NCBI RefSeq assembly: GCF_000467105.1
Contig: NZ_BATI01000016.1
Span: forward strand, 104,508 to 168,507
Reading direction: 5' to 3'
DNA from: Aquipseudomonas alcaligenes NBRC 14159
GTDB taxonomy: Bacteria; Pseudomonadota; Gammaproteobacteria; Pseudomonadales; Pseudomonadaceae
DNA: 64,000 nt
The translations under genes were made by a program, and so were the position numbers. Shown in pieces: positions 48,329 through 56,742 of this stretch. Each line of letters starts with the position of its first letter. Position 1 is the stretch's first letter. The notes beneath the pieces were generated by a model that had not been told where the DNA came from, searched no databases, and was given only the letters and a program-made list of their open reading frames with translations.

Positions 48329-48751
48329 TGAGAAATCTCCTGCGTGATCGTTTTGGTGAACCAGCGCACTACGTGTGGCACGCGGGTGTGTGGGATCAGC
48401 ACAAAGCCGCACCGGAAGAGGGCGGGCGCGGCATTTTGCAGGCGATTGCGAAGGCCTTCAAGAAATTCTGAAGCGGTACTGATTGATAACTACAAGTCAT
48501 GGTGTGACTTGTAGTTCCTGTATTGGTTCGCAAAGTGCCGATATTGCTGGTGCGCGCCGCGATTTGCGGCAGATAGCGGCGCAGAGCGGCATTCGGCGCG
48601 TGAATGGCCGTTCGTCGATTTGCCCGGATGGGCGGGGTGGCCTGCGGCAGGCGGCAGAAAATGTCGTAGAGGCGACGCTATGTAGTCGCCGGCGCATCAG
48701 ACTACGCTGGGGCGCCGGCCGGGTGGCGGCCGCGATGCAGCCGCGGCGGGG
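48329..48751. other. Intergenic region with a hairpin, no gene seen
   Basis: About 420 bases between the start of pntAa and the end of the Mpo1-like gene. It contains a perfect 12-bp hairpin (48488-48516): AACTACAAGTCA, 5-base loop, TGACTTGTAGTT. A short open frame reading into the region ends in FKKF at 48471 but has no start signal of its own. The promoter for pntAaAbB should lie here; no strong sigma70 pair was seen. Confidence 0.5.
48488..48516. promoter_or_regulatory. 12-bp perfect inverted repeat upstream of pntAa
   Basis: AACTACAAGTCA at 48488-48499 and TGACTTGTAGTT at 48505-48516, loop tggtg. It is 160 bases from pntAa. No T-tract follows, so it is more likely an operator, a processing site or a small repeat than a terminator. 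Confidence 0.4.
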
Positions 48752-49279
48752 TCAGGATGCCAGCGCCTTGCGCGGGCGGATGCAGGTGGGGCCGGCACGG
48801 TGCTCTACCGCCTGCTGGACGTCCGCACGCAGGCCGAGCAGGAAGCCGAGTTCGGCGACCACGAACAGCGGGCCGACCACCAGCCCCATCAGGTCATCGA
48901 CGAAGGCCGGCTTGCGCCCCTCGTAGTAGTGGCCGATGAACTGGATGATCCAGCCCACCACGAACAGGCTGAGGCCGGCGCTCAGCCAGAGCAAGGTGGT
49001 CTGCTGTGCCAGCGCCGCGCCGGCCCACAGGCTCAGGGCCAGCAGCGCGCCCATGATGACGCCGAAGCGCAGGTCCAGGCGCAGATAGAACAGGGTGGCG
49101 GCCAGTGCCGTGAGCAGCGCTGGCGAGGCCCACAGGCCGGCCAGTTCCCAGCTGGGGCGTGACAGCAGGACGGCGACGGCCACGACTATCATCGGGATGC
49201 CGATGAAGTGGCTGAAGATGTTGCGGCGGTCGCGGTGGTATTCGGCGTACTGGCCGAGATGGTCGACGAGGGTTTTCAT
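48752..49279 (-). CDS. Mpo1-like (DUF962) membrane protein
   Basis: 175 residues. The N-terminal YHRDRRNIFSHFIGIPMIVVA and later FIGHYYEGRKPAF are the marks of the Mpo1/DUF962 family, whose yeast member is a Fe2+-dependent dioxygenase of 2-hydroxy fatty acids. Four or so membrane helices. AGGA lies before ATG 49279. Divergent from the Crp/Fnr regulator. Confidence 0.9.
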   Translation of the reverse strand: MKTLVDHLGQYAEYHRDRRNIFSHFIGIPMIVVAVAVLLSRPSWELAGLWASPALLTALAATLFYLRLDLRFGVIMGALLALSLWAGAALAQQTTLLWLSAGLSLFVVGWIIQFIGHYYEGRKPAFVDDLMGLVVGPLFVVAELGFLLGLRADVQQAVEHRAGPTCIRPRKALAS

Positions 49280-49340
49280 TGTTATAGGTCCTCAGCAAGG
49301 CAGGGTGATGGCATGATCGCGTCAGCCCCCGTTGCACGAC

Positions 49341-49356
49341 TGTCAGCTAGCCGACA
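49341..49356. promoter_or_regulatory. Imperfect palindrome directly before the Crp/Fnr start
   Basis: TGTCAGCTAGCCGACA with seven of eight pairs matching, ending one base before ATG 49357. No Shine-Dalgarno site fits between it and the start. It may be an operator of the regulator itself. Confidence 0.4.
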
Positions 49357-50043
49357 ATGACCATGACCGAGATTCGCCCCCTGCTGGAAAGCGGCCAGTG
49401 GTTCAGCCACCTGCCTCCTGCCCTGCGCGATGCGCTGCTGGGCGAGGCGCGCCTGCTGCAGCTGGAGCCGGGGCAGCGCCTGTTCCGCCGTGGCGAACCA
49501 CCCTGCGGGCTGTACGCCGTGCTCGAGGGCATGATGCGCGTCGGCGCGGTCAGTCGTGACGGCAAGGAGGCGCTGCTGACCCTGGTCGAGCCGCCCTACT
49601 GGTTTGGCGAGATCTCCCTGTTCGATGGCCAGCCGCGCACCCACGATGCCTATGCCGAGGGCCCGGCGCGCCTGCTGCAGGTCCCCCAGGCTGCCTTGCA
49701 GACCCTGCTCGCGCGCGAGCCCGGCTACTGGCGTGACTTCGCCCTGCTGATGAGCCAGAAGCTGCGCCTGGCGTTCATCGCCCTGGAAGAGATGAGCCTG
49801 CTCCCGGCTGCACCCCGTCTGGCCCGGCGGCTGCTGATGATGGCCGAGGGCTATGGCGAGACCGGCCCGCGCCGGGTGCTGCACCTGGCCCAGGAGCAGC
49901 TGGCGCTGATGCTCGGCCTGTCACGACAGACCACCAACCAGATCCTCAAGGACCTGGAGGCGCGGGGTGCGCTACGTCTCACCTACGGCGAAATCGAGAT
50001 CACCGATCTCGGGACTTTGCGCCAGGCCGCAGGCGTGGCCTGA
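49357..50043 (+). CDS. Crp/Fnr-family transcriptional regulator
   Basis: 228 residues. N-terminal cyclic-nucleotide-type beta barrel (about 20-115, with WFGEISLFDGQPRTHDA), C-terminal winged helix with recognition helix GLSRQTTNQILKDLEARG near 190. It lacks the N-terminal cysteines of FNR/ANR, so no Fe-S cluster is expected. Ligand unknown. A second ATG is two codons later. Divergent from the Mpo1-like gene and followed 72 bases later by the GGDEF-EAL gene. Confidence 0.9.
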   Translation: MTMTEIRPLLESGQWFSHLPPALRDALLGEARLLQLEPGQRLFRRGEPPCGLYAVLEGMMRVGAVSRDGKEALLTLVEPPYWFGEISLFDGQPRTHDAYAEGPARLLQVPQAALQTLLAREPGYWRDFALLMSQKLRLAFIALEEMSLLPAAPRLARRLLMMAEGYGETGPRRVLHLAQEQLALMLGLSRQTTNQILKDLEARGALRLTYGEIEITDLGTLRQAAGVA

Positions 50044-50115
50044 GGCTTGGGCTAAGCTAAAAGCAGGCGTTTTGCCAGCAATCCCTTCTCCGTTTTAAGG
50101 TTCCAGGTCGTCCCG

Positions 50116-52989
50116 ATGCAGTCCGCTTTTTGCCGGCTTCTGTCCCTGCTGTGTCTGTGCCTGCTCAGCGGTGTCGTGCGGGCCGAGTTGCCGCTGCTCG
50201 ATCTGCGCCGTGCCGATGTCGATACGGTACCGGCCGTGCGCCTGCTGGAGGATGCCTCGGGCCAGCTGTCGCTGTACCAGGCGCGTGGCCGCCTGCTGAG
50301 CGAGGGCACGGAGCTGCGCGGCGTGCCTTCGCTGGGCTGGAGCGAGAGTGCCTGGTGGCTGGGCTTGAAGCTGCAGGGGCGCGCCGGCGAGCGCTACTAC
50401 CTGTGGCTGGATCACACCTTTCTGGACGACGTGCAGCTGTGGGTCTTCGTCGGCGACCAGCTGCAGCTCTACCGCCAGGTCGGCGACCGTCTGCCCTTTT
50501 CCCGGCGCGAAGAGCCGGTGCGGGCCTTCATGTTGCCGCTGCCGACGCTGGGCAGTGCACCGCAGGAACTGTACCTGCGGGTGTCCAGCAGCTCGTCCAT
50601 CGGCCTGCCGCTCAAGCTCATACCTGCCGAGCAGAAGGACCGTCTGCTGGCCAGCAGCTGGCTGAGCAACGGCCTGATCGTCGGTGCGCTGCTGGTGATG
50701 GCGCTGTTCCACCTGCTCAAGTTCGCCACCTTGCCGGATCGCCGCCTCGGCTATTACTGCGCCACCATCTTCAGCGTTGCCTGGTACAACGCCTCGATCA
50801 ACGACCTGACCAACCTGCTGCTGTGGCGCCACCTACCCTGGGTGGCGCCGTTCGAGACCAACCTGTTCGGTGTGCTCACCCTGGTCTGCAGCACCCTGTT
50901 CATCAGTGCCTCGCTACGCCTGGATCAGGGCCTGCCGCGCCTGCTGCGTCACCTGCTGATCGCCGCGCACGCTGCCGCCCTGGTCTGGGTCGAGGTCAGC
51001 GGCGGGCGCCATGGCTCGGCCGAGGCGGTCAACCTGATGATGCTGCTGACCGGCCTGTTCCAGCTCAGCCTGACCCTGTTCGCACTGCACCTGCGACGGC
51101 CCTATGCCGGCTGGTTCGCGCTGTTCTGGAGCGCCGCCATCCTGCTCATGCTGATGCTCGCGTTGAGCCGTGCCGGGGTGATGCCGCGCAATCTCTGGCT
51201 CGATCTGCTGCATGCCTGGCTGCCGGTGATCTCGGTGTTCCTCTTCGGCATGCTCAATGGCCGCCAGCTGGACGATGTGCGCCAGGCGCTGCTGGCCTCG
51301 CGCGAGCAGGCCATCGTCAATCTGGAGCAGTATCGCGGGCTGTTCCGCAACGCCGCCGAGGGCATCTTCCGCTGCAACCGCCAGGGCCTGTTGCTGGAGA
51401 CCAACCCCAGTTTCCTGCGCCTGCTCGGCCGCCCCGAGTCCGCTGCCGAGCTGCTCCAGGCCCAGCCGATCCAGGGCCTGCTGGCGGCCGGTGACTGGCA
51501 GCGCCTGTGCGGCCAGTTGAGCGACGCGCAGCCTACCGCCAGTGGCGAGGTGCAGCTGCAGACCGCCGATGGCCAGAGCCGCTGGGTGCACCTGTCGCTG
51601 CACGAGCAGCGCAGCCAGCACTGTATCGAGGGCATAGTCGTCGACCTCAGCGAGCGGCGTGCCCTGGAGCAGCGCCTGGCCCGCCAGGCGGCGCACGACT
51701 CGCTCACCGGGCTGGTCAACCGTCGCGAGCTGGAGCGCCTGTTGCAGGGCAGCCTGGAGGGCAGTGGCCGGCGTTTCAGCCACCTGCTGTTCCTCGATCT
51801 GGACCAGTTCAAGCAGGTCAACGATCTCTGCGGTCACTCGGCCGGCGACCAGCTGCTGCGCCAGCTGGCCAGCCACCTGCTCGGCAGCCTGCCGAGCCAG
51901 GCCGAACTGGCACGCATCGGCGGCGACGAGTTCGCCGTGCTGCTCGCCGGCTGTGAGCGCCACGAGGCGCTGGCGCAGGCGGAACGGCTGCGCCAGGCGG
52001 TCGAGGAGTTCATCTTCAGTTACGGCGGGCGGCCATTCCGCCTGTGCGTCAGCATCGGTGTGCTGGAGCTGGAGTCCGGCGTGCGCGACTGGGAGGAGGC
52101 GCTGAACTGGGCGGACAACGCCAGCAGCATGGCCAAGGCCCAGGGACGCAACCGCGTGCACCTGTTCAACCCGGCCGATGGCGCGCTGGTCGAGCACCAG
52201 CGCCAGCTGCAGTGGATCGCGCGTTTGCGCGAGGCCATCGAGCAGCAGCACTTCGAGCTGTTCTACCAGCCGGTGCGGCCGTTGCAGGTGAGCGAGGAGG
52301 GCCTCCACTACGAGGTCCTGCTGCGCTACCGCGATCCACAGTCCGGCGAGTGGGTGGCGCCCGGGCAGTTCTTTGCCGCCGCCGAACGCTACGGCTTCCT
52401 CGGCCAGATCGACCGCTGGGTGCTGCGCCGTTACTGCGAATGGCTGGCCGCCAACCCGCGTCATCAGATGGAGCTGGGCCAGGTCAACATCAACCTCAGC
52501 GCTCCGTCGCTGCTCGACCCGGAGTTCCATGACCTGCTCGACGAGCTGCTGGACACCCATCGCCTGCCGGCTACTCGCCTGTGCCTGGAGATCACCGAGA
52601 TGGTTGCCCTGGCCGAGCTGGGCAGCTCCGCCGGTTGGATCGAGCGCCTGCGCCGGCGTGGCCTGCGGGTGGCGCTGGATGATTTCGGCAGCGGTTTTGC
52701 CTCCTATGCCTACCTGCGCCACCTGCCGCTGGACCTGCTGAAGATCGACGGCACCTTCGTACGCGGCATCGAGCGTGACCCGATCAACCGCGCCATGGTC
52801 GGTTCCATGGTGCAGATCGCTCGCCAGCTGGGCCTGCGCACGGTCGCCGAGTTTGTCGAAAGCGCAGCGGCGCAGGACTGCCTGCGCGAGCTGGGGATCG
52901 ACTACGCCCAGGGCTATTTCATCGGCCGTCCGCACCCGCTGGCGGAACTGGCCGATGCACTGGCCGCGGAGCCGTTGCTGCCGCGCTAG
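50116..52989 (+). CDS. 7TMR-DISM-PAS-GGDEF-EAL cyclic-di-GMP protein
   Basis: 957 residues. Signal peptide (1-23), periplasmic 7TMR-DISMED2 sensor domain (about 30-160), seven membrane helices (about 175-385), PAS-like domain (about 400-505), GGDEF (about 530-690) and EAL (about 705-950). The GGDEF motif is intact (602-606). The EAL signature is EVL (733-735), with the later DDFGSGFASYAYLRHLPLD present. It could both make and break c-di-GMP; which one dominates is not clear. The ligand of the sensor domain is unknown. Confidence 0.93.
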   Translation: MQSAFCRLLSLLCLCLLSGVVRAELPLLDLRRADVDTVPAVRLLEDASGQLSLYQARGRLLSEGTELRGVPSLGWSESAWWLGLKLQGRAGERYYLWLDHTFLDDVQLWVFVGDQLQLYRQVGDRLPFSRREEPVRAFMLPLPTLGSAPQELYLRVSSSSSIGLPLKLIPAEQKDRLLASSWLSNGLIVGALLVMALFHLLKFATLPDRRLGYYCATIFSVAWYNASINDLTNLLLWRHLPWVAPFETNLFGVLTLVCSTLFISASLRLDQGLPRLLRHLLIAAHAAALVWVEVSGGRHGSAEAVNLMMLLTGLFQLSLTLFALHLRRPYAGWFALFWSAAILLMLMLALSRAGVMPRNLWLDLLHAWLPVISVFLFGMLNGRQLDDVRQALLASREQAIVNLEQYRGLFRNAAEGIFRCNRQGLLLETNPSFLRLLGRPESAAELLQAQPIQGLLAAGDWQRLCGQLSDAQPTASGEVQLQTADGQSRWVHLSLHEQRSQHCIEGIVVDLSERRALEQRLARQAAHDSLTGLVNRRELERLLQGSLEGSGRRFSHLLFLDLDQFKQVNDLCGHSAGDQLLRQLASHLLGSLPSQAELARIGGDEFAVLLAGCERHEALAQAERLRQAVEEFIFSYGGRPFRLCVSIGVLELESGVRDWEEALNWADNASSMAKAQGRNRVHLFNPADGALVEHQRQLQWIARLREAIEQQHFELFYQPVRPLQVSEEGLHYEVLLRYRDPQSGEWVAPGQFFAAAERYGFLGQIDRWVLRRYCEWLAANPRHQMELGQVNINLSAPSLLDPEFHDLLDELLDTHRLPATRLCLEITEMVALAELGSSAGWIERLRRRGLRVALDDFGSGFASYAYLRHLPLDLLKIDGTFVRGIERDPINRAMVGSMVQIARQLGLRTVAEFVESAAAQDCLRELGIDYAQGYFIGRPHPLAELADALAAEPLLPR

Positions 52990-52992
52990 ACG

Positions 52993-54216
52993 TCAACCGT
53001 CGTGGCGGCCCAGCAGGTGTTCGGGAATCCGCCCGAGGAAATCCTGGCGCAGGCCGAGCATGCGCGCCGGTCGGCTTTCCAGCAGGCTGTCCAGTGGCTG
53101 GTTGCTTGGCAGTGCCAGCAGCTGGGCCACCAGGTTGAGCACCAGTGCCTCGCGGGAAAAGACCCCGCTGCCCAGGGCGTAGTACGCCGCGATCAGCTCG
53201 CGCAGGCCGAATGGCAGGCGCCAGCGGATGCGCAACGCCGAGCCGAAGCCGGCCGCACGCCGACGCAGGGCCTGCTCGATGTCGTCGTTGCCCAGCTCGC
53301 CGCCGGCTTCCTGCCAGTCCTGCAGGCTGCGCAGCAGGGCCAGTTCGCCGATGTTGTGCAGCAGTCCTGCCGTGTAGCACAGCTCATGATCCAGGCGCAG
53401 TTGGGCGGCCAGCCAGTGGGCCAGCTCGGCGCTGCGCTGCGCCTGTTCGCCCACCTGGCTGGCCAGCTCGGCCAGGCGTGGGTCCTGCAGCCGTGCATTG
53501 CGCTGGACGGCCATGCCCAGCACCAGGTTGAGCGCGCGGGCCACGCCGATGCGCTGCAGGGCCTGGGTGAGCGTCTGGCAGATGCCGCCACGCTGCTCGG
53601 CAGCGCTGTTGGCTGCGGCGATCAGGCGGGCGGTGATCTGCGGGTCGCGGGCGAATTCGCGTGCCAGCTGGCCCAGGTCGGTGTCGTAGGCCTGCAGGCT
53701 GCTGCTTACGGCGCCGCGGATGTCGGCCAGTAGCGGCGCGCCCTGGCCTTCTTCGCGCACATCGTCGAGGTACTGGCCGAGATCACTCACCAGCAGCGCC
53801 GCCGGTGCGGCCAGGCTCTCGTTGCAGGCCGCCGGCAGCAGGCCGTCGAGGCGCTGGCGCAGCTGCTCGGCATTGAACGGCTTGGCCAGGTAGGCGGCAG
53901 GTGCCAGCGGCAGCACCGCACGTACGCTGGCGGCATCTACCCGGCTGCTGATCAGCACGCAGGGCAGCGCCGGAATGCGCGGGTGGCGGCGCAGCTGACG
54001 GAGCAGCTCGATGCCGTCCAGCCCTGGCAGCTCGCCGTCTGCGATGACCAGGTCGGGCAGCTTGCGCCGGCAGCGGGCCAGCGCGGCTTCGCCATCCGTG
54101 AAGCGCTGGATATGCGCATCCGGGCGTGCCGCCAGTACCAGTTGTGCCAGGAGGTCGGCGGTCCAGGGGTCGGCCTCGGCAATCAGAACATCGGGTACGG
54201 CAGCCGCGGCAAACAT
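52993..54216 (-). CDS. Response regulator with HDOD output domain
   Basis: 407 residues. REC domain (about 8-125) with IAD phosphorylation site in DLVIADGELPG, LISSR and YLAKPFN; HDOD domain (about 165-350) with LLHNIGELALL, the site where related HD hydrolases have HD, so catalysis is not expected. HDOD proteins often act in signalling and motility. Converges tail to tail with the GGDEF-EAL gene, stops three bases apart, and may serve the same pathway. Confidence 0.88.
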   Translation of the reverse strand: MFAAAAVPDVLIAEADPWTADLLAQLVLAARPDAHIQRFTDGEAALARCRRKLPDLVIADGELPGLDGIELLRQLRRHPRIPALPCVLISSRVDAASVRAVLPLAPAAYLAKPFNAEQLRQRLDGLLPAACNESLAAPAALLVSDLGQYLDDVREEGQGAPLLADIRGAVSSSLQAYDTDLGQLAREFARDPQITARLIAAANSAAEQRGGICQTLTQALQRIGVARALNLVLGMAVQRNARLQDPRLAELASQVGEQAQRSAELAHWLAAQLRLDHELCYTAGLLHNIGELALLRSLQDWQEAGGELGNDDIEQALRRRAAGFGSALRIRWRLPFGLRELIAAYYALGSGVFSREALVLNLVAQLLALPSNQPLDSLLESRPARMLGLRQDFLGRIPEHLLGRHDG

Positions 54217-54358
54217 GAGGAACTCGATAGTGGCAAAATAATGGCGTAAAAGCGCGGGGCGCGCATTCTACGTATTCGCCGAAGCCAAGCCAGCCATGTC
54301 CGACGAAATACCGCCGTCTATTGTCCGGCAGGCAGGGCCGGTCGCCAGCCGCTGAGGT

Positions 54359-54919
54359 TCAGTTACCGCTGGCGAGCTGGCGATCCAGCAGGCGGCGGCT
54401 GGCATTCAGCACTTCTTCCTGGCGCTGCGGCGTGGCGAGCATGCGCGCCACCAGCAGCGCACCGACACACTGGGCGAGGATTGCCCAGGCCAGCTGCGGG
54501 TCGCCGAGGACCTCGCCCCAGGCCTGCTGCAGGCGCACCAGCCAGTGCTCGGCGGTCTCGCGTACGGCGAGGTCGGCGCGGGCGATTTCCGCGCCCAGGG
54601 TGGGCAGGGCGCAGCCGCTGTCGGGCTGCTCGACGTGCTGCATGTTGAGGTAGATGTCCAGGCAACGCTGCAGCTTGTCGGCAGCGCAGCCGGCGGCGCC
54701 CAGCAGTGCCACGCTATGGCTTAGCTCGCGCTCGACGATGGCGGCGAACAGCGCGTCCTTGGAGGCGAAATGACCATAGAAGGCGCCGCCGGTAAGGCCG
54801 ATGGCCTTCATCAGGCCATCCACCCCGGTTGCGGAAAAGCCGCCGCGCTTGGCCAGCGCGCCGCTGCTGGCGAGCAGCTTGTCGCGGGTCTGCGCCTTGT
54901 GTTCGGCGGAATAGCGCAT
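54359..54919 (-). CDS. TetR-family repressor
   Basis: 186 residues. N-terminal helix-turn-helix (about 25-60, VDGLMKAIGLTGGAFYGHFASKDALFAAI) and a longer all-helical ligand domain. Start ATG at 54919 with GGAG. It faces the SDR gene across 84 bases carrying two palindromes, so it most likely represses the SDR gene and itself. Ligand unknown. Confidence 0.92.
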   Translation of the reverse strand: MRYSAEHKAQTRDKLLASSGALAKRGGFSATGVDGLMKAIGLTGGAFYGHFASKDALFAAIVERELSHSVALLGAAGCAADKLQRCLDIYLNMQHVEQPDSGCALPTLGAEIARADLAVRETAEHWLVRLQQAWGEVLGDPQLAWAILAQCVGALLVARMLATPQRQEEVLNASRRLLDRQLASGN

Positions 54920-54933
54920 GACGGAACTCCTGC

Positions 54934-54985
54934 TTGACGAATGCCGGAAGCGTAACATAACGTCCGTTAACTAAACGATCGTTTA
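54934..54985. promoter_or_regulatory. Divergent promoter/operator region of the TetR-SDR pair
   Basis: Two palindromes, TAACGTCCGTTA (54958-54969) and TAAACGATCGTTTA (54972-54985), centres 15 bp apart. A -35 TTGACG (54934) and -10 like CATAAC (54956) with 16-base spacer point to the SDR gene; the first palindrome overlaps the -10. Confidence 0.6.
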
Positions 54986-55003
54986 TCAAATGAGGTGAGC
55001 GGC

Positions 55004-55732
55004 ATGAGCGACAAGAAAGTGGTGCTGGTTATCGGCGCCGGCGACGCCACCGGCGGGGCCATCGCCAAGCGCTTCGCCCGCGAGGGCTATGTGGCTTGCG
55101 TGACCCGGCGCAGCGCCGACAAGCTGCAGCCGCTGGTCGACGAGATCCGTGCCGCCGGAGGCGAGGCCCACGGCTTCGCCTCCGACGCACGCAAGGAGGA
55201 GGAGGTCGCCGCGCTGGTCGAGGGCATCGAGCGCGACATCGGCCCGATCGAGGCCTTCGTCTTCAACATCGGCGCCAACGTGCCGTGCAGCATCCTCGAG
55301 GAAACCGCGCGCAAGTACTTCAAGATCTGGGAGATGGCCTGCTTCTCCGCCTTCCTCACCGCCCAGGCGGTGGCGCGGCGCATGGTCACCCGCGGCCGTG
55401 GCACCATCCTCTTCACCGGCGCTACCGCCGGCCTGCGCGGCGCCGCCCACTTCGCCGCCTTCGCCGGCGCCAAGCACGGCGTGCGCGCCCTGGCGCAGAG
55501 CATGGCGCGCGAGCTTGGGCCGCGGAACATCCATGTCGCCCACGTGGTGGTGGACGGCGCCATCGACACCGCCTTCATCCGCGACACCTTCCCCGATATC
55601 TACGCACGCAAGGACCAGGACGGTATCCTCGATCCAGAGCATATTGCCGACAACTACTGGTTCCTGCACACCCAGCCGCGCGATGCCTGGACCTTCGAGC
55701 TGGATCTGCGCCCCTGGATGGAAAAATGGTGA
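55004..55732 (+). CDS. Short-chain dehydrogenase/reductase family protein, atypical active site
   Basis: 242 residues from ATG 55004, with GAGGTG before it; a GTG nine bases earlier is possible. Rossmann motif GAGDATGGAIAKRF (11-24) replaces the usual TGxxxGxG. The catalytic YxxxK position reads FAGAK (F153, K157), and the usual catalytic Ser region reads FTGATAG. Lack of the Tyr suggests no normal alcohol dehydrogenase activity or a different mechanism; relatives with this pattern are common. Controlled by the divergent TetR protein. Confidence 0.85.
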   Translation: MSDKKVVLVIGAGDATGGAIAKRFAREGYVACVTRRSADKLQPLVDEIRAAGGEAHGFASDARKEEEVAALVEGIERDIGPIEAFVFNIGANVPCSILEETARKYFKIWEMACFSAFLTAQAVARRMVTRGRGTILFTGATAGLRGAAHFAAFAGAKHGVRALAQSMARELGPRNIHVAHVVVDGAIDTAFIRDTFPDIYARKDQDGILDPEHIADNYWFLHTQPRDAWTFELDLRPWMEKW

Positions 55733-55887
55733 ACGGCGGGCGGCGCGGCGCTAAGGCGTCGTTGGCGAGGTGCTCATTGGCGGCACAGCCAACTGCGCTT
55801 TCTCCCCGCCCCGCCGCCTAGCCTGAGCGCCTTTCGCTCAGCCCCGCTTCCAGGCCGATAACAACAAGCACAAAAGAGAGACACTCC

Positions 55888-56484
55888 ATGAGCAAGACCG
55901 TCGAGTTCTACTTCGATTTCGGCAGCCCCACCACCTACCTGGCCTGGACCCAGCTGCCCAGGCTCTGCGCCGAGGAAGGCGCGACCCTGGTGTACAAGCC
56001 GATGCTGCTCGGCGGAGTGTTCCAGGCCACCGGCAACGCCTCGCCGGTGACCATTCCGGCCAAGGGCCGCTTCATGCTGCAGGACCTGGCGCGCTATGCC
56101 CGGCGCTACCAGGTACCGATGCAGTTCAATCCGCATTTCCCGATCAACACCCTGCCGCTGATGCGCGCGGCGGTGGCCGTACAGCAGCGCCTGCCGGAGC
56201 GTTTCGAGGCTTTCCTCCAGCTGATCTTCGAGGCCATGTGGGTGCAGGCGCGCAATCTCGGCGACCCGGCCGTGCTGGGCGAGGTGCTGGCCGCCGGTGG
56301 TTTCGACCCTCAGCAGCTGCTGGGGCTGATCTCCGAGCAGGCGATCAAGGACGCGCTCAAGGCCAACACCGACGAGGCGATCAAGCGCGGCGTGTTCGGG
56401 GCGCCGAGCATGTTCGTCGGCAACGAGCTGTTCTTCGGCCAGGACCGCCTGGACTTCGTGCGCGAGGCGCTGCAGGCGGGGTGA
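55888..56484 (+). CDS. 2-hydroxychromene-2-carboxylate isomerase-like, DsbA/GST-kappa fold
   Basis: 198 residues. N-terminal FYFDFGSPTTYLAW with the catalytic Ser (S13) and C-terminal GVFGAPSMFVGNELFFGQDRLDFV. In naphthalene breakdown the family isomerises HCCA using glutathione; no such pathway is nearby, so another thioether or aldehyde substrate is likely. It is downstream of the SDR gene by 155 bases and may belong to the same regulon. Confidence 0.87.
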   Translation: MSKTVEFYFDFGSPTTYLAWTQLPRLCAEEGATLVYKPMLLGGVFQATGNASPVTIPAKGRFMLQDLARYARRYQVPMQFNPHFPINTLPLMRAAVAVQQRLPERFEAFLQLIFEAMWVQARNLGDPAVLGEVLAAGGFDPQQLLGLISEQAIKDALKANTDEAIKRGVFGAPSMFVGNELFFGQDRLDFVREALQAG

Positions 56485-56538
56485 GATCTTTTCTCTCCCC
56501 CGTCCCAGCCCGCGAAGCGCTGCAGGCCTTAGCGCTGG

Positions 56539-56599
56539 TGTAGCTCGGATGCAATCCGGGGGCGGTGTTGCCTGCTTCCCGGATGGCATCCTGGCTACA
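56539..56599. repeat. Palindromic repeat (REP-like) downstream of the isomerase gene
   Basis: TGTAGC at the left and GCTACA at the right enclose imperfect arms TCGGATGCAATCCGGG and CCCGGATGGCATCC. This layout is like the dispersed 'GTAGCxCGGATGCAATCCGGG' palindromes I associate with Pseudomonas intergenic DNA. Confidence 0.7.
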
Positions 56600-56612
56600 G
56601 CAAGCGGCAGAC

Positions 56613-56640
56613 AAAAAAAGACCCGCCGAAGGGCGGGTCA
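56613..56640 (-). terminator. Rho-independent terminator of gabT
   Basis: On the minus strand: GACCCGCC-cttc-GGCGGGTC followed by seven T. It lies about 100 bases after the gabT stop. A second hairpin, GGCTCCCGC/GCGGGAGCC, sits nearer the stop. Confidence 0.85.
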
Positions 56641-56742
56641 TGAGGGAGACGCCTGACCTGGTGAGCCACAGGCGAATCGGGCATCGCCCCGGCAGGGGCG
56701 ACACGCAGGATCGAGGCTCCCGCTGCGCGGGAGCCATAACGC

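Noticed and set aside
48274..48471. Short plus-strand frame ending in AIAKAFKKF before the hairpin
   Set aside because: No ribosome site, overlaps the start of pntAa, and no family recognised. Could be a remnant but cannot be supported.
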